Shown: positions 26,444-36,785, numbered from the stretch's first letter. The stretch: 64,000 nucleotides of DNA from Shewanella loihica PV-4 (GCF_000016065.1 NC_009092.1:2666001-2730000), one strand, 5' to 3'. A program made the numbers and translations. The notes: generated by a model from the letters alone, not told the origin.

Positions 26444-26494
26444 AAGGGTCTGAGTCGCATCACACTCCATGCGTTCAGGCCCTTGCCTTTTCTC
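26444..26494 (+). terminator. Possible terminator after the GH97 gene
   Basis: Imperfect 10-bp stem AAGGGTCTGA (26444-26453)/TCAGGCCCTT (26475-26484) with a 21-base loop, followed by the T-rich GCCTTTTCT. The long loop makes it a moderate candidate. Confidence 0.4.
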
Positions 26495-26558
26495 TTGCTT
26501 CCGCCCTTGTCTATGCTCTGACTTATGTTCTTGCTTAGATTCTTGCTTAGCCTCTTAA

Positions 26559-28571
26559 TTAGGCGCTTGTTTTAGCCCTTGTTTTAGACGCGGCTCTAGC
26601 CGCAGTCTTTTTCGCCCCGCTAGCCTTGCCTTTGGCACCTGTCGCCGTGCCGCGTCGATTGCCATAGCCACGTTTCTTAAACGAACGCTTAGGCGCCTCG
26701 ACACCTTGCAAGGCCTTGGGCAGCTGGGCACCGGCCTGCATGATAAGCCCATTGAGCGACTCGACTAGCGGCGCCATGAAGCTCAGGTACTTGGCCTCTT
26801 TACGGCTGATGGCGTCAAGGTGACTCTCCCACAACGCCGTCATATCAGGCGTGGTAGCGGACTCCGGTAGGCTATTGATGAGGCCGCGACCGACCGGGGT
26901 CGAGACGATAGACTTCCCCTGGCGGGCCAGAAAACCACGCTTGAACAGCAACTCTATGATCCCGGCGCGGGTCGCCTCTGTGCCCAAGCCGTCGGTTTCC
27001 TTGAGGATCTTACGGATCTCTGGGTTGGTCACGTAGCGGCTGATCCCCGTCATGGCGCTCAGCAGGGTGGCATCGGTAAAGGCCTTGGGCGGCTGGGTCT
27101 GCTTCTCGATAAGCTCTCCCTGGCCAGAGTGCAGCATCTGTCCCTTATGTAGCGGCGGCAGCTGGGCCAGGGCCTCGTCGCCCTCGCCGTCTGTTTTGTC
27201 ATCGCTGCGCTTAGGGAACAGTTGCTTCCAGCCTAGGGCGATCTCCTGTTTGGCCTTGGTGTGAAAATGGCCGCCGGCGATCTCCACCTCAACCTGAGTC
27301 TCATGGTAACGATAGACGGGGTAAAACTGCGCCAGATATTGACGGGCCAGTTGCAGGTAGATCTGTTTCTCGGCCTGAGTCAGGGCACTCAGGTTGGCCA
27401 CCTTCTCGGTGGGCACTATGGCGTGGTGGGCATCCACCTTGGCATCGTTCCAGGCCTTGGAGACTATCTTAAGATCCGGCGCGGCGCACTGGGCGGTGAG
27501 TTCGCCAGCCCCCTTGAGCACGGCGCCGATCACGCTGGGCGCCAGGGCCAGCTGCTCCTTGGGCAGATAACGGCTATCGGAGCGCGGATAGGTGATCAGC
27601 TTATGTTTCTCATACAGTGACTGACAGGTATCGAGCACCGTCTTGGCACTCATGCCGAATCGCTTCGCCGCATCTATCTGCAGCGACGACAAGTTATAGG
27701 GTAAGGGTTGCCCCTGCTGCTTATCTTTGGCCTGCAGATCTGTCACCTTGGCGGGCTGCTCTGTGATCCGCCCCACCACGTTTTCCGCCAGGCGGCGCGA
27801 CAGCACCCGCCCCTCCTCATCCATGTAGGGCTGACAGGCCTCGCTGGGTTGCCACTTGGCCTTAAAATGCGCCTGTTCCTGGGTGTAGAGATTGGCCAGC
27901 ACCTCATAGAAAGGCTTGCTGACAAAATGTTCAATAGCCTCATCGCGGCGCACCACCAGGCCCAGCAGGGGGGTCTGCACCCGACCGACAGAGAGCACTC
28001 CCTGATAGCCCACCTTGCGCCCCTGCAGCGTATAGGCGCGGGTCATGTTCATGCCATAGAGCCAGTCGGCGCGGGAGCGCGCCAGCGCCGAGGTCGACAG
28101 GGGGATAAACTCGCGGTTGCTACGCAGCTGCCCCAGGGCACGCTTAACGGCCTGAGGGTTGAGGTCGCTCACCAGCAGACGCTGGGTCTGCTCTAGCTTA
28201 TCGCCCTTGACCCCCAGATAGGCGATCACCTCATCCACCAGCAGCTGACCTTCACGGTCAGGATCCCCGGCGTTCACCAACTGACTGGCCTGCTTGACCA
28301 ATTTTCTCAGCACGCTGAGCTGACCGCGAGTCTTGCTCTTAGGGGTCATCTTCCACTGCTGCGGCACTATGGGCAGATGGTCGAACGACCAGGACTTAAA
28401 GGCGGGATCATAGCTGTCGGGCTCGGCCTGCTCCAGCAGGTGGCCTATGCACCAGGAGACGGTATCGCCATTGGCCGCCGTGATATAGCCCTCGCCCTTC
28501 TTGTGGGGTTTAGGTAACACATCGGCGATTGCCCGCCCGAGACTGGGCTTCTCTGCTATGTATAAGATCAT
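26559..28571 (-). CDS. topB: DNA topoisomerase III
   Basis: Type IA topoisomerase that decatenates and relaxes negatively supercoiled DNA, 670 aa. The N-terminal TOPRIM domain has EKPS and the metal-binding DPDREG (103-108). The active-site tyrosine is Tyr328 in LITYPRSD, the same position as in E. coli TopB. The C-terminal 60 residues are a basic Lys/Arg/Ala/Gly-rich tail (KKRGYGNRRG, AKKTAARAASK) suited to DNA binding, in place of zinc fingers. Single gene, convergent with the GH97 gene; this marks the right edge of the sugar locus. Confidence 0.97.
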   Translation of the reverse strand: MILYIAEKPSLGRAIADVLPKPHKKGEGYITAANGDTVSWCIGHLLEQAEPDSYDPAFKSWSFDHLPIVPQQWKMTPKSKTRGQLSVLRKLVKQASQLVNAGDPDREGQLLVDEVIAYLGVKGDKLEQTQRLLVSDLNPQAVKRALGQLRSNREFIPLSTSALARSRADWLYGMNMTRAYTLQGRKVGYQGVLSVGRVQTPLLGLVVRRDEAIEHFVSKPFYEVLANLYTQEQAHFKAKWQPSEACQPYMDEEGRVLSRRLAENVVGRITEQPAKVTDLQAKDKQQGQPLPYNLSSLQIDAAKRFGMSAKTVLDTCQSLYEKHKLITYPRSDSRYLPKEQLALAPSVIGAVLKGAGELTAQCAAPDLKIVSKAWNDAKVDAHHAIVPTEKVANLSALTQAEKQIYLQLARQYLAQFYPVYRYHETQVEVEIAGGHFHTKAKQEIALGWKQLFPKRSDDKTDGEGDEALAQLPPLHKGQMLHSGQGELIEKQTQPPKAFTDATLLSAMTGISRYVTNPEIRKILKETDGLGTEATRAGIIELLFKRGFLARQGKSIVSTPVGRGLINSLPESATTPDMTALWESHLDAISRKEAKYLSFMAPLVESLNGLIMQAGAQLPKALQGVEAPKRSFKKRGYGNRRGTATGAKGKASGAKKTAARAASKTRAKTSA

Positions 28572-28670
28572 ACTGACATCAATTACTGTATAAATTAACA
28601 GTAACTTTAAACCACTCGCGGCCCTGGCGCAAATAGGAAAGGCGATCTCATGCTTACGTGTAAATTTTGT

Positions 28671-28685
28671 TGAGAATCATTCTCA
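28671..28685. promoter_or_regulatory. Fur-box-like perfect palindrome
   Basis: TGAGAATCATTCTCA is a perfect 7-1-7 inverted repeat and matches the core of the Fur consensus (TGATAATnATTATCA, with A/T to G/C changes common in Shewanella). TTGAGA at 28670-28675 could be the -35 hexamer of the following gene, so Fur binding would block the promoter. The operator is 38 bp upstream of ATG 28723. Confidence 0.7.
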
Positions 28686-28722
28686 CTAAAGGCTAGTCTA
28701 AGGGCCATTCACGGAGGCCGAC

Positions 28723-28998
28723 ATGCACACACGACTCAAGACATCTTACCGACCCGAACGCCTACTGATTTACGCCACGCTGATGACGACGGCGCTGCTG
28801 TTACTCTCGCTGTCATCCTCCCTCTTTCCCTGGCGCCTGGATCCCTTGGTGCAATTTAGCCTGCTGCTGTTGCTAAGCTGCGCCAGCACCCTGTTTGCCC
28901 TCGCACGCCATGGCGCACACCATAGACCGGCCCTTGGGCTACTCTTCGGCCTCTGGCTAATGGTATGGGTAAGCCAGGGATTGCTCATGCCGGTGTGA
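28723..28998 (+). CDS. Small membrane protein, probably iron/Fur-regulated
   Basis: 91-aa protein of no recognised family. It has a basic N-terminus (HTRLKTSYRPERL) and three hydrophobic helices (about 15-35, 43-61 and 70-89). GGAGG lies at 28712-28716, well spaced from ATG 28723. The perfect Fur-type palindrome overlapping its likely promoter predicts expression under iron limitation. It stands alone between topB (divergent) and a chemoreceptor gene (convergent). No metal-binding motif is evident beyond the His-containing loop ARHGAHHRP. Function unknown. Confidence 0.65.
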   Translation: MHTRLKTSYRPERLLIYATLMTTALLLLSLSSSLFPWRLDPLVQFSLLLLLSCASTLFALARHGAHHRPALGLLFGLWLMVWVSQGLLMPV

Positions 28999-29097
28999 TC
29001 GCTAACGTGCGCTTGCCCCTCTAAGCTAAAACTTAGCTCTGCCGCGGCCCCTGCCACAGCCACGGCCGTGCATTCGATGCCGTTGCCATCTGACCAC

Positions 29098-29124
29098 AAA
29101 AAAGGCGCCTCCCAAGAGACGCCT
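29098..29124 (-). terminator. Rho-independent terminator of the chemoreceptor gene
   Basis: On the minus strand, stem AGGCGTCTC/GAGGCGCCT (29103-29124, one G-T pair) followed by TTTTTT. It lies 27 bp after the stop codon. Confidence 0.85.
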
Positions 29125-29150
29125 ATATTACAGATATGAAAACCTCTGCT

Positions 29151-31268
29151 TTAGGTCTTTAACTTACCCAACTGCTGGTGTTGCTGCTCCACCAGGCCCG
29201 CCAGGCTGGCACTGCTCTGCTGGGCCTCGTCGGCGAGTCTCGCCAGCTCGGAGGCGGAATCTGAGATGCCTGTGATATTACGGCTGACCTCTTCGGTCAC
29301 GGCACTCTGCTCCTCGGCGGCGGTCGCGATATGGGTCACCTGGCTGGAGACCTCCTGAATTTGATTCACTATGGTGTTGAGTGAACTCAGGGCCGACTCT
29401 GTCTGAGCCACGGCGCGCTGGGCACCATCCACCCCTTGGTCGATGATCTGCGAGGCGCTGTTGACCTCACGCTGCAGCGCCTCGATCAACTTGCCTATCT
29501 CATCGGTCGAACTCTGGGTCTTGGAGGCCAACGCGCGTACCTCATCCGCGACCACGGCGAAGCCCCGGCCTTGTTCACCGGCGCGGGCGGCCTCGATGGC
29601 GGCGTTAAGCGCCAGCAGATTGGTCTGCTCGGCGATGGCGCTGATCACCTCGAGGATCTTGCTGATGTTGGTGCTGCTTTCCGCCACCTTACCCACGGCC
29701 TCCTTGGCCAGCAGGGATTCCTGAGACATATGGGTCACATAGCCCATCGCCTGGCTCAGGCTGTCCTCACCTGCCTTGACGTTGAGGGTCATGGCTTCGG
29801 TTTCCGAGGCCGTCTGCTCAGATGCCTTGGCCACCTCGAGCGCCGTGGCGCTCATCTCATTAACCGCGGTCACCACACTCTCGATATCGCTGTACTGACG
29901 ATTGACGCTGTTGTGAGTCTGCTGGGCTATCTCCGCCGCCACCTGACTCTCGGCCTGCGAGCGTGATGCCAGCTCCTTAAGCTCGCCAATTAGCAGCCTC
30001 AACTTATTGATAAAGCCGTTGATGCCACCGCCCAGGGCGATGAGTTCGGCGTGGGACTCCACTGTGACCTGCTGAGTCAGGTCTCCTTCGGCACTGGCTA
30101 AGTTTTCCACCCGGCTCTGAATCACCTTCAGCGGCGCGACAATAGAGCGGATCACCAGGCTGATGGTAACCACGGCGATCAGCGAAACGATGACGCCTAC
30201 GATCAGCAGCAGGCTGCCCAGAGAGCTGGCCATCGCCGACATAGCCTTATCCATGGCATTTGCCGCCTGATAGGCATCGGCCTTGGCCACCTCAATCACC
30301 AGCGACCACTGCGCCTTGGCGAGCGGGATCTCGATAGGATAGGCAACTATGATGTTATCGCCCTGCTCCAGATAACCGCCCTGGCGATGCAGCCCGGTCA
30401 ACTGACTGGCGAGCGACGGGGCGATAGACTCGCCCAGTGGCCGCGCCTTCTTATCATAGTGACTGGCCGCCACCACCAAGCCCTTCTGGCTCAGCAGGGT
30501 CACCTTGGCCTTGCCCTGATACAGGCTAGCGGAGAGCTCGTCGATCAGCTTCTGAAACACCGGCAAATTAACATCCACGCCGATTACACCGCGAAAGCTG
30601 CCGCCAACCACCACAGGCACGGTCAAGGAGGTCATCAGCGCCGTGTTGCCCGGGCTTATCTCATACAGGTAGGGCTCCATCAGACAGGGCTGCTTAGTAT
30701 CCTTGGCGCACAGGTACCATTCGGCCTCGCGCACGCCAAACTCCTTGAGAGTGGCATCATACTTCTCGCTGGCGTCATCCACCTGCTGATGCTCGACGCT
30801 GCCATCGTCGCTGCGGGTGTAATAGATCTCCAGGGTACCCACCTCGGGTACGCTGTGACTGATCTTCTGGGTATAGTCGCCGTCGCGGCCATCGTAGCCG
30901 TTGGGCTCAAACTGGGCATACATAGAAGAGAGCTGACTGTTTTTTCGCAGCACGCCGGCCACCGACTCCTCTACCCCTTCTCGGGATAGCGGCTGGCTAG
31001 CGGCGCTCTGCTCTATCATGCCGGCAAACGAAAAGGGGATCCGATAGGCCTCATTGATAAAACCCGCCACCCGCTCGCCATACTCACCGGCCCGGGCACT
31101 GAGGCGCTGGCGAGTTTCATCATGCAGCGCACCTTGCACCTGGCCCGCCAGTTGCGCGTTTTTATCGCTGAGCGACCACCAGAGGCTGAAGGAGAGGATG
31201 GCGACTATGATCAAAAACAGCGCTGAGGTGATCCAAAGCAACTTAGTACTGATGGACAAGTGTTTCAT
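29151..31268 (-). CDS. Methyl-accepting chemotaxis protein with Cache-type sensor
   Basis: 705-aa transmembrane chemoreceptor that signals through CheA/CheW. TM1 is about residues 8-31, the periplasmic domain about 35-345, and TM2 about 350-374. The periplasmic part looks like a double Cache domain ([45 protein letters not shown]). A HAMP domain follows, then a long coiled-coil signalling domain with the hairpin tip [20 protein letters not shown]. There is no C-terminal CheR-binding pentapeptide (it ends QLGKLKT). Ligand unknown; dCache receptors of this type often bind amino or organic acids. Confidence 0.95.
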   Translation of the reverse strand: MKHLSISTKLLWITSALFLIIVAILSFSLWWSLSDKNAQLAGQVQGALHDETRQRLSARAGEYGERVAGFINEAYRIPFSFAGMIEQSAASQPLSREGVEESVAGVLRKNSQLSSMYAQFEPNGYDGRDGDYTQKISHSVPEVGTLEIYYTRSDDGSVEHQQVDDASEKYDATLKEFGVREAEWYLCAKDTKQPCLMEPYLYEISPGNTALMTSLTVPVVVGGSFRGVIGVDVNLPVFQKLIDELSASLYQGKAKVTLLSQKGLVVAASHYDKKARPLGESIAPSLASQLTGLHRQGGYLEQGDNIIVAYPIEIPLAKAQWSLVIEVAKADAYQAANAMDKAMSAMASSLGSLLLIVGVIVSLIAVVTISLVIRSIVAPLKVIQSRVENLASAEGDLTQQVTVESHAELIALGGGINGFINKLRLLIGELKELASRSQAESQVAAEIAQQTHNSVNRQYSDIESVVTAVNEMSATALEVAKASEQTASETEAMTLNVKAGEDSLSQAMGYVTHMSQESLLAKEAVGKVAESSTNISKILEVISAIAEQTNLLALNAAIEAARAGEQGRGFAVVADEVRALASKTQSSTDEIGKLIEALQREVNSASQIIDQGVDGAQRAVAQTESALSSLNTIVNQIQEVSSQVTHIATAAEEQSAVTEEVSRNITGISDSASELARLADEAQQSSASLAGLVEQQHQQLGKLKT

Positions 31269-31403
31269 TTATCACTCCTAGGGATGACGGCAGGTTTGAG
31301 GCTTAATACTTTCACTCATTAAACATAGCACTAAAGCATTAAAACACCATGCTATCAGGTATTTAATTAGCCTTGCAGGGTAAGAGATGTAGCAAAATGC
31401 CCC

Positions 31404-31436
31404 ATAAAAAAACCGACCACTAGGGGTCGGTTTTTA
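31404..31436 (-). terminator. Rho-independent terminator of purF
   Basis: Stem AAACCGACC (31410-31418)/GGTCGGTTT (31425-31433) flanked by A and T runs on both sides, so it can act in both directions. It is 24 bp after the purF stop. Confidence 0.9.
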
Positions 31437-31456
31437 GCTGACGCATGTGCTATCCC

Positions 31457-32971
31457 TTAGGGATGACAGACGTTATGTAGCTCTAAGTTAGTGCCGATAT
31501 CCTTGATGCGATTGGCCTTGGCATCGTCGTTACGCAGCTGGGTCAGGTGATCCAGATAGGCCTGATCCACGTCGTTGGTAATATAGTTACCGTCGAATAC
31601 CGAGGTCTCGAAACGTTTGATATCTGGGTTTTGCTGACGTACGGCTTCAATAAGATCTTGCAGGTCCTGGAAGATGATGCCATCGGCACCAATCAGCTTG
31701 TTGATCTCTTCCGCGTCGCGACCGTGGGCGATCAACTCGCTCGAGGTTGGCATGTCGATACCATAGACGTTAGGGAAACGGATCTCAGGGGCCGCCGAGG
31801 CGAAGTAAACCTTCTTGGCACCGGCTTCACGGGCCATCTCGATGATCTGCTCTGAGGTAGTACCGCGCACGATAGAGTCATCCACCAGCAGCACGTTCTT
31901 GCCCTTAAACTCGGCGTTGATGGCATTTAGCTTGCGGCGAACCGACTTCTTACGCTCCTGCTGACCCGGCATGATGAAGGTACGGCCGATGTAACGGTTC
32001 TTCACGAAGCCCTGACGGTATGGCAGGTCCAGGTTACGGGCGATCTCTAGGGCGATATCGCATGAGGTTTCAGGGATTGGGATCACAACGTCGATATCGT
32101 GATCTTCCCACTCTTTCTTAATCTTCTCACCCAACATGGTACCCATGTTGACGCGGCTGCCGTAGACAGACACCTTGTCGATGGTCGAGTCTGGGCGGGC
32201 GAAGTAAACGTATTCGAAGATACAAGGTGAATAGCTTGGCGACTGGGCACACTGACGGGTATAGAGCTGACCATCTAACGAGATATAGATGGCTTCGCCT
32301 GGAGCGACATCACGTACCGTCTCGAAGCCTACGGCATCAAGGGCCACGCTCTCAGAGGCCACCATATATTCGGTGCCCTGCTCTGTCTCGTTCTTACCCA
32401 GTACCAGTGGACGAATACCGTAAGGGTCACGAAACGCCACCAGACCCTGGCCGATGATCATCGCCGCCACGGCGTAGGCGCCGCGTGTCAGCTCGTGTAC
32501 CTTAGTGACCGCCTCAAACACCTCGTCGGCAGTGAGGTACTGGCTCTTGGTGTGTTGCAGCTCGTCGGCCAACAGGTTAAGCAGGACTTCAGAATCTGAG
32601 GTGGTGTTAACGTGACGACGTTGCTTCACCAGACGCTCGTGCAGCTCGACCGTGTTGGTCAGGTTGCCGTTGTGCGCCAGAGAGATCCCGAAAGGAGAGT
32701 TAACATAGAAAGGTTGCGCCTCAGACGCGCTCGAGCTACCCGCAGTTGGGTAACGCACGTGACCTATGCCGGCGGTGCCCTGCAGGCGCTGCATATGCTT
32801 AGGTTCAAATACGTCTTTTACCAGACCATTGGCCTTACGCAATCTAAACGCATTGCCATCAACGGTGACAATGCCCGCGGCGTCTTGGCCACGATGCTGT
32901 AGCACTGTGAGTGCATCATAGATTGTCTGATTAACCGATGTTCGGCCAACTATTCCGACGATACCACACAT
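31457..32971 (-). CDS. purF: Amidophosphoribosyltransferase
   Basis: First committed step of purine synthesis: glutamine plus PRPP gives 5-phosphoribosylamine. The N-terminal nucleophile Cys2 (MCGIVGIVG) begins the glutaminase domain. The phosphoribosyltransferase domain carries the PRPP loop [14 protein letters not shown]. 504 aa, standard length. It lies downstream of cvpA (87 bp gap) as in E. coli. Confidence 0.98.
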   Translation of the reverse strand: MCGIVGIVGRTSVNQTIYDALTVLQHRGQDAAGIVTVDGNAFRLRKANGLVKDVFEPKHMQRLQGTAGIGHVRYPTAGSSSASEAQPFYVNSPFGISLAHNGNLTNTVELHERLVKQRRHVNTTSDSEVLLNLLADELQHTKSQYLTADEVFEAVTKVHELTRGAYAVAAMIIGQGLVAFRDPYGIRPLVLGKNETEQGTEYMVASESVALDAVGFETVRDVAPGEAIYISLDGQLYTRQCAQSPSYSPCIFEYVYFARPDSTIDKVSVYGSRVNMGTMLGEKIKKEWEDHDIDVVIPIPETSCDIALEIARNLDLPYRQGFVKNRYIGRTFIMPGQQERKKSVRRKLNAINAEFKGKNVLLVDDSIVRGTTSEQIIEMAREAGAKKVYFASAAPEIRFPNVYGIDMPTSSELIAHGRDAEEINKLIGADGIIFQDLQDLIEAVRQQNPDIKRFETSVFDGNYITNDVDQAYLDHLTQLRNDDAKANRIKDIGTNLELHNVCHP

Positions 32972-33058
32972 GGGTAGGTTTCCTCATTTTAAGATGTTCT
33001 GATAATTATTATCTGCGGCCATGACCTGAGGTTAAGGCACGCCTATGCTTACGCATTC

Positions 33059-33547
33059 TTATATTTTAGGTACAAAGCTTGAGGTGTTTTCCACATAGTC
33101 AAAGAACCACTGGATAACCACTCCGAATTCGGGAACCAGTTGCGAGCTGGCCCACCAGTCTGTCTTGGGCGCCCCGGTAAAGGCGTCCAGGAAAAAGAGT
33201 ATCGCGCTAACGATGAGTGCGCCGCGCAGGGCGCCGAAACAGAGGCCCAGCACCCTGTCTGTGCCAGACAGGCCCGTCTTGACCACAAGTTGGCCGATGA
33301 GATAGTTAACTAAGGCACCGAGAATAAGGGTCGAGATGAACAGGATGGCGATGGCGATGCCGTTACGCACCATTTCATCTTGCATCTGGGTCAGGTAGAC
33401 GGCGAGATCTTCATAAAATTGACTCGCCACGAAGAAGGCGGCAAACCAGACCACGAGTGACATGGCTTCCTTAACGAAACCACGAAGCAGACTAATTAAA
33501 GTCGAGATTGCGATGACCGCAATAATGGCATAATCGATCCAAACCAT
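33059..33547 (-). CDS. cvpA: CvpA family inner-membrane protein
   Basis: 162-aa membrane protein with about four transmembrane helices, homologous to the colicin V production protein. The N-terminus (WIDYAIIAVIAISTLISLLRGFVKE, shown in part) and the region ALRGALIVSAILFFLDAF are characteristic. It is placed directly upstream of purF and downstream of dedD, as in many gammaproteobacteria. Its role is linked to envelope homeostasis in other species; the molecular activity is not established. Confidence 0.95.
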   Translation of the reverse strand: MVWIDYAIIAVIAISTLISLLRGFVKEAMSLVVWFAAFFVASQFYEDLAVYLTQMQDEMVRNGIAIAILFISTLILGALVNYLIGQLVVKTGLSGTDRVLGLCFGALRGALIVSAILFFLDAFTGAPKTDWWASSQLVPEFGVVIQWFFDYVENTSSFVPKI

Positions 33548-33704
33548 TGAATAAGGTGATCCAGCATTAGCATTAAGACGGCGGGATTTTACCAGAGACT
33601 GAAGACATTCTCACCCCCTAGCCTGATTTAAAAGTGATTTAGTTTATCCGCAATTACGGACACTGAGTTCTGACTTGAGGCTATTTTCACCCTGTAGCGC
33701 AGAC

Positions 33705-33735
33705 AAAAACGCCCAGGACAAAGCCTGGGCGTTTG
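33705..33735 (-). terminator. Rho-independent terminator after dedD
   Basis: Stem AAACGCCCAGG (33707-33717)/CCTGGGCGTTT (33724-33734), with a T run on the minus strand. It separates truA-folC-dedD from cvpA-purF, so cvpA must have its own promoter in 33548-33704. Confidence 0.88.
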
Positions 33736-33765
33736 GAAGTGATAACGGCAAATCAGTGCTGTGGA

Positions 33766-34431
33766 TTAGAGCAGCGGATTGTAGTCGACCACCGCGGACT
33801 TGAGGCCGGTAAACTTATCCAGCTTGGTCTGCAACTTCTGTAGCTTGCTCTTGGAGATATCCGGGCCGACAAACACCTTAGTCAGCTGACCATCCACCGG
33901 CTTTTGCGGCACGGTATAGGCACGATAACCCTCGCCTCGCAGACGTTTAACCAGGGCGTTCACATTATCGGCATTCTTAAAGCTACCCAGTTGCAGAGTA
34001 TAGGCTGAGCTTGCGACCTCAACCTTAGATTCAGTTGCCTTAGCTTGCGTGACTTTCGCAGGGGTTTGCCTAGCTTCACTGGTTTTAGCTTCACTGGTTT
34101 TAGCTTCACTGGTTTTAGCTTCACTGGTTTTAGGCTCGCTGGTTTTAGCTACGTTGGCACTATCAGCTTGACTGCTCACCTGCTGGTCGAACTGAGCCTG
34201 CTGCTCACTCAGGTCTATAGCCGTAATACTTTCCTGCTCATCGAGGCGGGACTCGGCTTGGGGCCGCAGTGGGATCTCGGCAAACTGCTCTTCCTGATGC
34301 TGCTTCTTACCATCTAAGATATCGGGCAAAAAGATCACCCCCAGGGCCACCAAGACTATGATGCCCACCAGACGGTTTTGAAACTGGCTCGATACCTTCT
34401 CTTGTTTGACTTCTACTTCATCCACCTGCAT
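33766..34431 (-). CDS. dedD: DedD-like SPOR-domain cell-division protein
   Basis: 221-aa bitopic inner-membrane protein. It has a short cytoplasmic N-terminus, one transmembrane helix (LVGIIVLVALGVIFLPDIL, about residues 22-40), a periplasmic linker and a C-terminal SPOR domain (about 145-221, AYTLQLGSFKNADNVNALVKRL and VGPDISKSKLQKLQ) that binds denuded septal peptidoglycan. The linker contains the pentapeptide KTSEA in tandem, encoded by a 15-bp DNA repeat. Its ATG follows the folC stop without a gap (TAAATG), so the two are translationally coupled. Confidence 0.92.
   Translation of the reverse strand: MQVDEVEVKQEKVSSQFQNRLVGIIVLVALGVIFLPDILDGKKQHQEEQFAEIPLRPQAESRLDEQESITAIDLSEQQAQFDQQVSSQADSANVAKTSEPKTSEAKTSEAKTSEAKTSEARQTPAKVTQAKATESKVEVASSAYTLQLGSFKNADNVNALVKRLRGEGYRAYTVPQKPVDGQLTKVFVGPDISKSKLQKLQTKLDKFTGLKSAVVDYNPLL
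34071..34145. repeat. 15-bp in-frame tandem repeat in dedD
   Basis: TAGCTTCACTGGTTT occurs four times without change (34071-34130), followed by a degenerate fifth unit (34131-34145). Each unit adds five residues to the periplasmic linker between the membrane helix and the SPOR domain, so copy-number change would alter linker length without frameshift. Confidence 0.92.
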
Positions 34432-35724
34432 TTAACTTAGGTCCAATTGCTTAAACTCTGCCACAGTGTAAAAGGAGCCAAACACAATTACCACATCGGA
34501 TTGGCCAATCTCTGGCTTTAACGCTTGGTATGCCTGCTCAACCGAGGCAAACCCATAGGCAGCTTTGTCGCCGCTCAGATAGCTGAGCAAGTCCTTCGCC
34601 TTGGCGCTGCGTTCACAGTTAAGGTCCGTCAGATACCAGGCGTGGATCTGATCCTCGAGCAGCCCAAGCACGGCGCGGCAATCCTTATCTTTTAACATAC
34701 CGCACAGGGCGAAGATACGCTTACCCTTGTACGCCTCGAGTCGCTGGGCCAGATAGGCCGCCGCATGGGGGTTATGGGCCACATCTAAGATGATCTTAGG
34801 CTGCTCGCTGACCACCTCCAGACGACCGGTCAACTTAGCCCCGCTTAGCCCGGCATCGATAGATGTGCGAGCCGCTTGAGTCACAAACTGTTCTGCCAAC
34901 AATTGCTGCACCACAGCCAGGGCGGTTGCCGCATTAGCCAAGGGTAAGGTTGGCAGTGGCAAGCCAGACAATGAAAATTGGGGCACAGACGATTGAGGCA
35001 TATCACCTAGCTCAAAACGCCAGTCAGTCTCGCTCGCCTGGTAGCTAAATTCGTGATTTACCCTTACCATCTTGGCGCCGATAGACTCGGCGTATTCAAC
35101 CACGCTTGCCGGCAAGTCTGGGTCGCCAATCACCACGGGACGGCCAGCGCGCATGATCCCCGCCTTCTCGCGGCCCACCAACTCCCGGGTATCGCCCAGG
35201 TATTCCTGATGGTCGATGTCGATGGCAGTGATCACCGCGATATCGGCATCGATAATATTGGTAGCATCCAGGCGTCCACCCAGCCCCACCTCGAGTAACA
35301 CGAGATCCAGCTTCGCCTGCTTGAACAGGTAGAGTCCGGCCAGGGTGGCATATTCGAAGAAGGTCAGCGAGATGTCGCCGCGCGCGGCATCTATGGCACA
35401 AAACGCCTCGATAAGCGCCTCGTCGCTGGCATCTACCCCATCGATACGTACCCGCTCATTGTATTTGAGCATGTGAGGCGAGCTGTAGACACCGACGCGT
35501 TGCCCGGCTTTTCTCATGATGGCTTCTATCATGGCGCAGGTGGTTCCCTTGCCATTGGTACCGGCAACGGTCACCACCTTGGTGCCCTCGAGGCTATCAA
35601 GCCCCATGACCTTGGCAACGGCCGCAACGCGGCCAAGGCCCATATCTATCTCTGTGGGATGGATAGCCATCAGATGATTCAGCCAGTCGTTAAGGCCAGA
35701 TTGTGCGTTGGGTACAGGCGTCAT
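34432..35724 (-). CDS. folC: Bifunctional dihydrofolate synthase/folylpolyglutamate synthase
   Basis: Adds glutamate to dihydropteroate and to tetrahydrofolates. It is a Mur-ligase-type enzyme with P-loop TVAGTNGKGTTC, the folate-site segment SSPHMLKYNERVRIDG and GLGGRLDATN. 430 aa, normal length. It lies between truA and dedD. In E. coli accD lies directly upstream; here only 64 bp separate folC from truA and accD is absent. Confidence 0.97.
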   Translation of the reverse strand: MTPVPNAQSGLNDWLNHLMAIHPTEIDMGLGRVAAVAKVMGLDSLEGTKVVTVAGTNGKGTTCAMIEAIMRKAGQRVGVYSSPHMLKYNERVRIDGVDASDEALIEAFCAIDAARGDISLTFFEYATLAGLYLFKQAKLDLVLLEVGLGGRLDATNIIDADIAVITAIDIDHQEYLGDTRELVGREKAGIMRAGRPVVIGDPDLPASVVEYAESIGAKMVRVNHEFSYQASETDWRFELGDMPQSSVPQFSLSGLPLPTLPLANAATALAVVQQLLAEQFVTQAARTSIDAGLSGAKLTGRLEVVSEQPKIILDVAHNPHAAAYLAQRLEAYKGKRIFALCGMLKDKDCRAVLGLLEDQIHAWYLTDLNCERSAKAKDLLSYLSGDKAAYGFASVEQAYQALKPEIGQSDVVIVFGSFYTVAEFKQLDLS

Positions 35725-35788
35725 ATCAGAATCTTTTTAACTCTTTGTTATTCAGTGTCGTTGTTGTTCAGGATCTTGGTTATTTGGA

Positions 35789-36574
35789 TTAGTCGAGCAT
35801 AAACAGAGGCCCCAGGGCCAGCTTAGGTAAGGCATAGTGCTCGGGATAGGTCACATCCACCAGGTAGAGACCGTTAGGCTTAGCAGTCGCCGCCGCCTGA
35901 GTGCGATCCTTCAGCGCCAGCAGCTCCTTAATCCAGCTCACAGGTTGGCGACCATAACCCACCTCGAGCAGGGAGCCGACGATATTACGCACCATGTGAT
36001 GCAAGAAGGCGTTGGCCTTGATGTCGACACAGATATACATGCCCTGACGGGTCACATTGACCTCGTGAACGCAGCGAAATGGGGTGTTCGACTGGCATTG
36101 AATGGCGCGAAAGCTGGTAAAGTCCTGCTCACCCAGCAGGAACTGGGCCGCCTCATGCATCTTGGCCTCATCGATCTGCCCCGGATAGTGGCTCACTCCA
36201 GAGCGGAGAATGCCGGGTCTAAACTGATGGTTATAGATCATGTAGCGATAACGGCGGGCGGTGGCGGTAAAGCGGGCGTGGAATTCGTCATCCACATCCT
36301 TGGCCCAGCGCACGGCGATATCATCCGGCAGGTTGACATTGACCCCTAGGGTCCAGGCACTCTCTTTACGCACGGCATTGGTCTCGAAATGCACCACCTG
36401 GCCCGTAGCATGAACGCCTGCGTCGGTACGTCCGGCGCACTGAATCGAAATAGGTTCGTTGGCAACGAAAGATAGGGCTCTCTCGAGCTGGGCTTGTACC
36501 GAATCTACCTCGGCCTGACGTTGCCAGCCAAAATAACGGCTGCCATCATATTCGATACCTAATGCTACGCGCAT
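35789..36574 (-). CDS. truA: tRNA pseudouridine(38-40) synthase
   Basis: Makes pseudouridine at positions 38-40 of the tRNA anticodon arm. The catalytic aspartate lies in [12 protein letters not shown] (Asp51 here). N-terminal [12 protein letters not shown] and C-terminal [17 protein letters not shown] are family signatures. 261 aa. It heads the truA-folC-dedD unit; fimV lies upstream behind a terminator. Confidence 0.97.
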   Translation of the reverse strand: MRVALGIEYDGSRYFGWQRQAEVDSVQAQLERALSFVANEPISIQCAGRTDAGVHATGQVVHFETNAVRKESAWTLGVNVNLPDDIAVRWAKDVDDEFHARFTATARRYRYMIYNHQFRPGILRSGVSHYPGQIDEAKMHEAAQFLLGEQDFTSFRAIQCQSNTPFRCVHEVNVTRQGMYICVDIKANAFLHHMVRNIVGSLLEVGYGRQPVSWIKELLALKDRTQAAATAKPNGLYLVDVTYPEHYALPKLALGPLFMLD

Positions 36575-36760
36575 GAAATACCTGTCCTCATGTTTAATTA
36601 CTCATGTATAAATAAATCTGTTCGCTAGGCGGCGGATTCTAGCACAAGCTAGGTGTTAACTGGATAGTAAATGGTGCGTTAACTGGATACTGGATAGTTA
36701 AGGAGAGAGTTAAGTAGAGAATCAACTATCCCGATATTTACCGACCTGGCTCGCCGCCAT

Positions 36761-36785
36761 AAAAAAACGGCGCCTAAGCACCGTT
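36761..36785 (-). terminator. Rho-independent terminator of fimV
   Basis: On the minus strand, stem AACGGTGC/GCGCCGTT with one G-T pair and a TTAG loop, followed by TTTTTTT. It lies 37 bp after the stop codon. Confidence 0.88.

Noticed and set aside
36660..36715. Repeated GTTAACTGGATA upstream of truA
   Set aside because: Two short copies only, no symmetry or fixed spacing to a promoter; probably chance or a minor duplication.
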